Position numbers and translations under genes: made by a program
Notes under the pieces: model-generated
What the model saw: only the letters and a program-made list of their open reading frames with translations
Told to the model about the DNA's origin: nothing
Databases searched by the model: none
Assembly (NCBI GenBank): GCA_001787475.1
Contig: MFXB01000037.1
Coordinates: 1-6,517 of the forward strand
Reading direction: 5' to 3'
Length of the DNA: 6,517 nucleotides
DNA from: Candidatus Peregrinibacteria bacterium RIFCSPLOWO2_01_FULL_48_20
GTDB lineage: Bacteria > Patescibacteriota > Gracilibacteria > UBA1369 > 2-02-FULL-48-14
Part shown: piece after piece, positions 1 to 5,119 of the stretch
How positions within the stretch are numbered: position 1 is the first letter of the stretch
How the letters are laid out: every line of letters begins with the position of its first letter

Positions 1-471
1 GCCATTCAAAAAGCGGTGGCGAAAGCCAAGAAAAAACTCATCCATATCCCGATTTATAACGGAAGTATTCCTCACAGTGTACAGGTGAAATACAAAGCCT
101 CCGTGGTGCTGATTAAGCCCGCCAGCATGGGAACCGGAATTATTGCCGGAGGTGCGGTGCGCCAAATCATGGAACTCGTGGGAATTCGCAATGTGCTTTC
201 CAAGTCTTTGGGAGCCAACAACAAAATCAATACGGCAAAAGCCACTTACGAAGCCCTTACTATGCTGCGCGAACGTTCCGACATGGAAACGGATCGCGTA
301 AAAGAGAAGAAAGAAAAGCCGGAAGATGAAGCCGCGGAAGGACGCAGTGCTCCCGAAGTAAAGAAGATGGCAAGGTCCGAAGCCAAGAAAATGGTGGATG
401 CCGATAAAAGGCTGGAGCCACGCGTAGCGCACGCCGAAGCGAAAAGTGATACTCCTAATAAATCCGAATAA
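1..471 (+). CDS. rpsE: 30S ribosomal protein uS5, 3' part (5' end outside window)
   Basis: Ribosomal protein S5 sits in the small subunit near the decoding centre and mRNA entry and helps translational accuracy. The open frame runs in from base 1 without a start, so this is the C-terminal 156 residues: the end of the N-terminal region (AIQKAVAKAKK) and the whole C-terminal domain. The hallmark stretch PASMGTGIIAGGAVR, then the LVGIRNVLSKSLGANN and NKINTAKATYEAL motifs, match the family closely. After that point E. coli S5 has only about 23 residues; here about 70 highly charged Lys/Glu/Ala residues follow, so there is a tail of roughly 45 extra residues, probably disordered or RNA-contacting (inference). 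The stop TAA is at 469-471 and rplO starts 2 bases later, with no uL30 gene between. Identification is very secure. Confidence 0.96.
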   Translation, partial: AIQKAVAKAKKKLIHIPIYNGSIPHSVQVKYKASVVLIKPASMGTGIIAGGAVRQIMELVGIRNVLSKSLGANNKINTAKATYEALTMLRERSDMETDRVKEKKEKPEDEAAEGRSAPEVKKMARSEAKKMVDADKRLEPRVAHAEAKSDTPNKSE

Positions 472-473
472 TT

Positions 474-971
474 ATGCAGCAAAATACTTTAAAACCAACT
501 CCCGGTAGCACGACTTCCAAGAAAAGACGCGGACGCGGACAACATGGAGGAAATTTCTCCGGACGAGGAATCAAAGGACAAGGATCCCGCACGGGCTCCG
601 GATATCGAGGTGCTTTCGAAGGAGGACAAACTCCTCTCGTACGCCGAATGCCGAAATTGAAGGGCTTCAAAAATTTCACCAAAGAAATTTATCAAACCGT
701 TAACTTGGAACAACTTGATGTTTTTGCGGAAGGAGACACCGTGAATGAAAAAACACTCCATGAAAAAAGAGTGGTGACGCGAAAAGGAAAAATTAAACTT
801 CTGGGAACCGGCGAACTCAAATTGAAATTGACCATCATCGTTCACAAAGCTTCCGAAACCGCCAAAAAGAAAGTGGAAAGTGCGGGTGGCGAATTGAAAT
901 TGCTTGAACACGCGAAACGAAGTGCACTCACCGAAGGTGAGCCTAAAAATGAGCTTAAAGAATCTCTTTAA
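474..971 (+). CDS. rplO: 50S ribosomal protein uL15
   Basis: Ribosomal protein L15 binds 23S rRNA and helps late assembly of the large subunit. The 165-residue product has the typical layout: a Gly/Arg-rich extended N-terminus (residues about 18-50, with RRGRGQHGG and GRGIKGQGSRTGSG), the signature FEGGQTPLVRRMPKLKGF, and a globular C-terminal domain with YQTVNLEQL, KLLGTGELKLKLTI and the ending ESAGGELKLLE. About 20 charged residues follow where E. coli L15 stops, so it has a modest C-terminal tail. The ATG lies 2 bases after the rpsE stop, and I see no Shine-Dalgarno sequence before it, so translation coupling to rpsE is likely. secY follows after an 18-base gap. Confidence 0.96.
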   Translation: MQQNTLKPTPGSTTSKKRRGRGQHGGNFSGRGIKGQGSRTGSGYRGAFEGGQTPLVRRMPKLKGFKNFTKEIYQTVNLEQLDVFAEGDTVNEKTLHEKRVVTRKGKIKLLGTGELKLKLTIIVHKASETAKKKVESAGGELKLLEHAKRSALTEGEPKNELKESL

Positions 972-989
972 CTTCTTTATACTATCCAC

Positions 990-2294
990 GTGTTCAAAGT
1001 CTTACAGCAAATTTGGCACTCCAAGGATCTCCGTAAAAAAATTCTTTTTACGCTTGCGATCATTGCGGTTTATCGATTCATGACCCATATCACGATTCCT
1101 GAGGTCAACAAAGAGGCTCTTCAGTATGTTTTCGATAAGAACTCCTTGCTCGGTGCGTTCAGTCTCCTCACGGGAGGAAGCGCTGAGAATTTTTCCATTG
1201 TGCTGATGGGACTCTCCCCTTACATCAACGCCTCCATTATTGTGCAACTTTTGACCGTTATTGTGCCTCGCCTTGAAGAAATTTCAAAAGAAGGAGAACA
1301 AGGCCGCAAACGTCTGAATCGTTGGACGCGCTGGCTCACCTTCCCTCTTGCGTTCCTCCAATCCTACGGAATGATCACGCTTTTGAATTCACAAGCGCAA
1401 GTGCCGATTATTGAAAACATTAGTGATCCCTTGACCATACTCCCCATCATGTTCGTGATTTCCGCCGGAACGGTGGTGCTCATGTGGCTCGGCGAAGTGA
1501 TGACCGAAAAAGGGATTGGAAACGGAACCTCCGTTTTGATTTTCGCGGGAATTGTGGCTGCCATGCCCACCGTTATCGGACCCACTTTAAAACTGGCTCA
1601 AACCGAACCGGAGCGTCTCTTACCCATGGTGGCCATGCTTTTGTTCGCCCTGCTTTTCACTCTCGTTGTGGTGATGTTTACGGAAGGACAACGCCGTATT
1701 CCGGTGACTTACGCCGGTCAACGCGGACGTGCCAAAGCGCAGCAATCTTTTCTCCCGATTCGTGTGAACCAGGCCGGAATGATCCCAATCATCTTTGCCG
1801 TTTCCCTTGTGACCTTTCCCTCCATCATCGGGCAGTTCCTGCTCTATGCGGATTCGGAATGGGTAAAATCCATCGGACGATTCACAACCTCGCAATTCAA
1901 CTCTCAAAGCTGGACCTACATCATTGTGTATTTCCTTTTGGTCATCGCATTCACGTACTTCTACGTGAGCATTGTGTTTAATCCCGATCAAATTGCGGAC
2001 AATATTCAAAAGCGCGGCGGCTTTGTGGCCGGACTTCGCCCGGGAAAAGAAACTTCCGAATATTTGGCAAAAGTTTCCAACCGTATGAATCTTTTCGGAG
2101 GAAGCATGATCGCCCTTGTCGCCGTACTGCCCATTGTGCTTCAACTGATGTTCGCGGGACTTTCCATGGGTGGCGTGCCCTCCGTGATAAGCGGCGCCGG
2201 AGTGATCATTGTTGTGGGTGTGGTCTTGGAACTCATTCGTCAAGTTAACGCTCAGTTGCTCACGCATCACTACGAGCGTTTTTACAAAGGCTAA
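990..2294 (+). CDS. secY: Sec translocon channel subunit SecY
   Basis: SecY forms the protein-conducting channel in the cytoplasmic membrane, with SecE and SecG, and works with the SecA motor and ribosomes. The 434-residue length is normal. Ten membrane segments can be read at about residues 17-36, 69-92, 118-138, 150-170, 178-198, 210-232, 262-286, 310-330, 370-392 and 396-416. Family hallmarks include GLSPYINASIIVQLL, the cytosolic loop TEGQRRIPVTYAGQR (231-245, SecA/ribosome contact), IRVNQAGMIPIIFA, NPDQIADNIQKRGGFVAGLRPG (loop with the conserved Arg350), and the tail QLLTHHYERFYKG. The start is GTG at 990: it gives the usual MFKVLQQIW...LRKKILFT opening, and no nearby ATG fits. There is no recognisable ribosome binding site in the 18-base gap after rplO. 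The gene ends 1 base before the adk start codon. Confidence 0.97.
   Translation: MFKVLQQIWHSKDLRKKILFTLAIIAVYRFMTHITIPEVNKEALQYVFDKNSLLGAFSLLTGGSAENFSIVLMGLSPYINASIIVQLLTVIVPRLEEISKEGEQGRKRLNRWTRWLTFPLAFLQSYGMITLLNSQAQVPIIENISDPLTILPIMFVISAGTVVLMWLGEVMTEKGIGNGTSVLIFAGIVAAMPTVIGPTLKLAQTEPERLLPMVAMLLFALLFTLVVVMFTEGQRRIPVTYAGQRGRAKAQQSFLPIRVNQAGMIPIIFAVSLVTFPSIIGQFLLYADSEWVKSIGRFTTSQFNSQSWTYIIVYFLLVIAFTYFYVSIVFNPDQIADNIQKRGGFVAGLRPGKETSEYLAKVSNRMNLFGGSMIALVAVLPIVLQLMFAGLSMGGVPSVISGAGVIIVVGVVLELIRQVNAQLLTHHYERFYKG
2286..2290 (+). promoter_or_regulatory. Weak Shine-Dalgarno candidate for adk
   Basis: AAAGG lies 5 bases before the adk ATG, inside the last codons of secY. It is the only partly convincing purine-rich ribosome binding site seen before a gene start in this window, and it supports ATG 2296 over an upstream GTG in the same frame. 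It is short and could be chance. Confidence 0.3.
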
Positions 2295-2295
2295 A

Positions 2296-2946
2296 ATGGA
2301 TCTCGTTTTATTCGGAATGCAAGGCTCCGGCAAAGGAACACAAAGTAAATTCATTGCTGAGCGTTGCGGACTTACTATTTTTGAAACCGGCGCACAGCTT
2401 CGCCGTTTAGCCGATGAAGACAGTGACCTCGGACGAAAAGTAAAATCCATTCTTAATGCGGGTAACCTTGTCCCCAGCGAAGTGGTCATGGAAATAATCG
2501 CCGACTTTTTGCATCATCTGCCGGAAGGCGCCTCTGCACTTTTTGACGGAATCCCACGTTCGGACGATCAACAAAAATTGTTTGATAAACTCATGGCTGG
2601 CGAAAATCGCGATTTCATGGGACTGCTCATTGAACTCAGTGAAAAAGAAGCCTTGAAGCGTCTCACCACGCGCCGCATTTGTTCAAAATGCAAAAGTGTT
2701 TTCCCCTCTTTCTACACTAAAGCCACTTGTGAAAATTGCGGCGGAGAGCTCACTACTCGCCACGATGATACTCCCGATGCCATTCGCACACGCCTCGACA
2801 CTTTCCTCCAAAAAACCCTGCCCGTTATTAATGCCTATAAAGCCCGCGGTAAAATGCTCACCGTGAACGGAGAGCAAGGCATTGAAGGGGTGACAAAGGA
2901 CATTGTGGAAACTCTTAATCCTTATTTTTCATGCGAGGAAAAGTAA
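2296..2946 (+). CDS. adk: Adenylate kinase with zinc-finger-type LID
   Basis: Adenylate kinase catalyses ATP + AMP = 2 ADP in the cytoplasm. The 216-residue product has the P-loop GMQGSGKGT (7-15), the AMP site with Thr31 and Arg36, DGIPRSDDQ (84-92; Arg88 and Gln92 match the AMP-binding residues of E. coli Adk), Arg125 at the LID, and the RHDDTPDAIRTRL motif (154-166). The LID carries CSKC (128-131) and CENC (144-147), four cysteines that should bind a structural zinc as in Gram-positive-type Adk. One oddity: the usual TGD of the AMP-binding helix is TGA here (Ala33). The frame is open upstream to a GTG at 2209 inside secY, but ATG 2296 places the P-loop at the correct distance and is the right start. 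The 3' end overlaps map by 16 bases. Confidence 0.95.
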   Translation: MDLVLFGMQGSGKGTQSKFIAERCGLTIFETGAQLRRLADEDSDLGRKVKSILNAGNLVPSEVVMEIIADFLHHLPEGASALFDGIPRSDDQQKLFDKLMAGENRDFMGLLIELSEKEALKRLTTRRICSKCKSVFPSFYTKATCENCGGELTTRHDDTPDAIRTRLDTFLQKTLPVINAYKARGKMLTVNGEQGIEGVTKDIVETLNPYFSCEEK

Positions 2947-3710
2947 CTCCAAAAACAGGAAAAGAAATTGAATCGATGCGCGTGTCCGGAAAATTTTTGG
3001 GACTCATCTTGGCGGCACTGGAAAAATACTTGGAGCCCGGCATGAGCACCATGGACCTGGAAATAAAAGCGGAGGAACTTTTTAAACAATACCAAGTGGA
3101 GCCCGGCTTCAAAGGGTTTAAAGGCTACCCGAATATTCTTTGCACCGCCGTGAACGATGAAGTGGTGCATTCCATCCCGAATAAAATCTCCATGCAAAAA
3201 GGCGACATTCTTTCCATCGACTGCGGAGTAATGGTGGACGGCATGAACACCGATTCCGCCGTAGCGGCTGTGGTGGGCCGGGAAACCGCGCCCGAAGCAC
3301 AGCGCCTTGTGGACATCTGCATCGCCGCATTATGGAAAGGCGTGGCTCAGGCCAAGGCGGGAAATCACGTGGGCGACATTGGCCACGCCATTCAAACGCT
3401 CGTCGAAGACGCCGGTTTCAGCATCATTGAAGAACTCACCGGCCACGGCATCGGCCACACCCTGCACGAACCACCCTACATTTTAAATTACGGCGAGCCG
3501 GGTGACGGCGAAGAACTTTTCGAAGGCATGTGCATCGCCATCGAACCCATCATTTGTATGGGCCGCCCCGACATCGAAACTCTCGACGACGACTGGACCA
3601 TCGTTACGCGCGACGGTTCCCTCGCCATCCAACACGAACACACCCTCCTCATCACCAAACACGGCAACGAAGTGCTGACCCTTCGCCCGGGTGAAATACC
3701 CCTCCACTGA
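2931..3710 (+). CDS. map: Methionine aminopeptidase, type I
   Basis: This enzyme removes the initiator methionine from nascent proteins at the ribosome exit. The 259-residue length fits type Ia enzymes without an N-terminal zinc-finger extension. All five expected metal ligands are present: Asp97 (SIDCGV), Asp108 (NTDSA), His172 (TGHGIG), Glu205 (AIEPI) and Glu236 (QHEHTLL). The substrate-pocket His80 (NDEVVHSIP) and His179 are also present. The numbering is almost the same as in E. coli MetAP. ATG 2931 overlaps the adk end by 16 bases and has no ribosome binding site before it, but it places MRVSG at residue 16, where the family has it, so it is the likely start and is probably translated by coupling. 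The 3' half is GC-rich (about 57% in two lines counted by hand). It ends in TGATG, sharing the last A with the next start codon. Confidence 0.96.
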   Translation: MRGKVTPKTGKEIESMRVSGKFLGLILAALEKYLEPGMSTMDLEIKAEELFKQYQVEPGFKGFKGYPNILCTAVNDEVVHSIPNKISMQKGDILSIDCGVMVDGMNTDSAVAAVVGRETAPEAQRLVDICIAALWKGVAQAKAGNHVGDIGHAIQTLVEDAGFSIIEELTGHGIGHTLHEPPYILNYGEPGDGEELFEGMCIAIEPIICMGRPDIETLDDDWTIVTRDGSLAIQHEHTLLITKHGNEVLTLRPGEIPLH

Positions 3711-4114
3711 TGGAACTTTGGGGATTAAAAACAATAGCCCTTTTTGATGTTTGGAGTTTTGAACATTTTTTCTCGGGTGCGACTTTTGGAGTCTTAATGC
3801 TCACCATCGGTCCAAAACAAAGTTTACTAAAAAAAATCTTTTTCCTTTTACTTTTAGCCTACTTATGGGAAGCCATCGAATGGAACCTTGAGTTGGGCGT
3901 CCTCGGAATAAACCGCGTCACGTATTGGTTTGCGGGAGTAGAACACTGGGCCAACCGATTCATTAGCGATCCATTGCTGATGACCGCGGGGTTTTTACTT
4001 TCGCAAAAATACTTTTGGATCACTCCTACGGCAAAAGTTTTCTACCCTGCATGGTGGATTCTCAATCTGATAGTTTTTCCTAATTGTATGGCTCTGCAGG
4101 TTTATCTGAGTTAA
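3710..4114 (+). CDS. Unrecognised small multi-spanning membrane protein
   Basis: I do not recognise this 134-residue protein. It is very hydrophobic and aromatic, with about four possible membrane segments at residues 15-33, 42-58, 86-103 and 110-132. Polar residues sit in or at the edge of these segments in a pattern that looks selected: Glu18-His19 (FEHFFSG), Glu54 and Glu57 (WEAIEW), then Glu78-His79, Asn82, Arg83 and Asp87 (VEHWANRFISDP). Two EH pairs and a WExxEW are the most useful search handles. This could be a metal- or lipid-handling membrane enzyme, but no function can be given. The start codon overlaps the map stop (TGATG), which suggests coupled expression with the ribosomal operon. 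GC content is about 42% by hand count against about 57% in the map 3' half. Reality as a gene is likely from the coupling, membrane topology and clean stop. Confidence 0.75.
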   Translation: MELWGLKTIALFDVWSFEHFFSGATFGVLMLTIGPKQSLLKKIFFLLLLAYLWEAIEWNLELGVLGINRVTYWFAGVEHWANRFISDPLLMTAGFLLSQKYFWITPTAKVFYPAWWILNLIVFPNCMALQVYLS

Positions 4115-4271
4115 AGCAAAGTACGATTATAGAAGGTTTTTTAGATTAACTTTCACCGACATCGGTGATTTTGCAGATTCAAAAGTTTTGCACAAAAAAT
4201 TCAGGTTTTTGTAATGAAAAGTATTTAATGTCCGTTTTCCCCGTTTCAATCAAGAAAAAATCAAACTTTAA
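4115..4271. other. Convergent AT-rich intergenic region
   Basis: These 157 bases separate the end of the plus-strand operon from the end of the minus-strand LCP frame. The stretch is strongly AT-rich and holds no supportable gene. It contains one clear GC-containing hairpin, listed separately, and several A and T runs. I see no strong intrinsic terminator for the minus-strand gene. Confidence 0.7.
4153..4172 (+). terminator. Candidate intrinsic terminator of the spc-type operon
   Basis: TCACCG (4153-4158) pairs perfectly with CGGTGA (4163-4168) around the loop ACAT, followed directly by TTTT (4169-4172). It lies about 40 bases after the stop of the last plus-strand gene, where a terminator is expected. 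The stem is short and the T tract is only four, so it may be weak. On the minus strand the hairpin is not followed by a T run. Confidence 0.5.
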
Positions 4272-5108
4272 TCATTCTCCCGCCAATATCTGCGCCACAT
4301 AATCCCGAATCAGTCCCCAATTCCCACCGGCGGGCATAAGCGTGTCGATGGCAAAACTGTCGGTACACGTTTCGGGCTTTGTCTCGTCGAGACAGGTTTT
4401 GATGGGATGGGAAGTAATGTAAGCCACCGCAACCGGCACCGCGTCCAAAACATTCGCCGAGCTTAAAACATAACCGCGATTCAGCTCAAAATTTTGATAA
4501 CGGAAGTAATAACGAATGGCATCATCGGTGTCGATGTCGGTTTCCGTCGATTCCAATACGGTCGAAATCAAAGATAAAAGCGTATCGGCATCCCCAATCC
4601 CAAGACCCATGGCCTTCTTTTTTATGCCTTCCAAAATGAGCTGTTGCCGCTCGGCGCGGGAGTAATCCGACGTGGTGTGCCTTGAACGAGCAATGCGCAG
4701 CGCTTCGGTTCCGTTCAAATGGTGCTCCCCCGCCGCATAGTACAAAGTGGAACATCCGTCCTCATCACACGTTTTATACGTGGGATCCACCAAATCCTCC
4801 TCAAGCGTGATGTCCACTCCGCCCATCAAATCCACGATGTCGCGAAAAACATACATATCAATCAAAATGTAATTGTGAATTTTATAACCCACGATGTCCT
4901 CCACCCACCGCACTTGCTCCTCAATACCATACTCCGCGTACACACTATTGATTTTTCGTCCCTTGTAAAAAAGATCGCGCGGAATGCTGAGCATGGTGAC
5001 TTCCCGCGTCTCCGAATTGATGTTTGTGAAAATCATCGTGTCCACGTTGGATCCGTGTTTGCCCATCACAAGAATATTGAAATTGCCGGGCTCGTCCACC
5101 AATTCCAA
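4272..5108 (-). CDS. LytR-CpsA-Psr (LCP) family domain, likely the 3' half of a split gene
   Basis: LCP proteins transfer lipid-linked glycopolymers onto peptidoglycan outside the cytoplasmic membrane. The core motifs are here: NFNILVMG (9-16), VDTMIF with Asp23, LSIPRDLFY (Arg44), KINSVYAEYG, VDLMGGVDI (93-100), the LNGTEALRIARSRH stretch (Arg141, Arg143) and DYSRAERQQ (Arg151, Arg154), then a normal C-terminal end LMPAGGNWGLIRDYV. The Arg usually before the first Asp (RSDT) is replaced (NVDT). Two cysteine pairs (114/119 and 248/257 approximately) could form extracytoplasmic disulfides. Unlike normal LCP proteins it has no membrane anchor. The only start is TTG at 5108 with no ribosome binding site, while the frame is open upstream to 5150 and encodes plausible linker sequence. 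It therefore probably continues the gene at 5120-6418 through a frameshift at the A9 run. The stop is TGA. Confidence 0.85.
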   Translation of the reverse strand: MELVDEPGNFNILVMGKHGSNVDTMIFTNINSETREVTMLSIPRDLFYKGRKINSVYAEYGIEEQVRWVEDIVGYKIHNYILIDMYVFRDIVDLMGGVDITLEEDLVDPTYKTCDEDGCSTLYYAAGEHHLNGTEALRIARSRHTTSDYSRAERQQLILEGIKKKAMGLGIGDADTLLSLISTVLESTETDIDTDDAIRYYFRYQNFELNRGYVLSSANVLDAVPVAVAYITSHPIKTCLDETKPETCTDSFAIDTLMPAGGNWGLIRDYVAQILAGE

Positions 5109-5119
5109 ATCTGATGACG

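Noticed and set aside
489..989. Minus-strand open frame (166 codons) opposite rplO
   Set aside because: It is a Phe/Ser-rich shadow of the Lys/Glu-rich L15 gene with no independent support.
2209..2295. Upstream GTG extension of the adk frame
   Set aside because: It would overlap the conserved secY end by 86 bases and add residues in front of a P-loop that is already at the standard position from ATG 2296.
1620..2489. Long minus-strand open frame (289 codons) opposite secY and adk
   Set aside because: Its translation is low in complexity and resembles no protein; it is the reverse shadow of strongly conserved plus-strand genes.
3708..3731. UGA read as glycine (genetic code 25), extending map to the TAA after TGGAACTTTGGGGAT
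   Set aside because: MetAP already ends at a normal length, a start codon overlaps this TGA, the LCP gene also ends sensibly at TGA, and no gene has an internal in-frame TGA.
4180..4190. Short palindrome CAAAAGTTTTG as a protein-binding site
   Set aside because: It is a single copy in AT-rich sequence between gene ends, with no matching site near a promoter.
4192..4212. ACAAAAA/TTTTTGT inverted repeat as a second terminator
   Set aside because: The stem is nearly all A-T with a 7-base loop in an AT-rich stretch, so it would be unstable and may be chance.
4719..5114. Plus-strand frame opposite the LCP domain
   Set aside because: The minus-strand LCP motifs are unmistakable, and this frame has no recognisable features.
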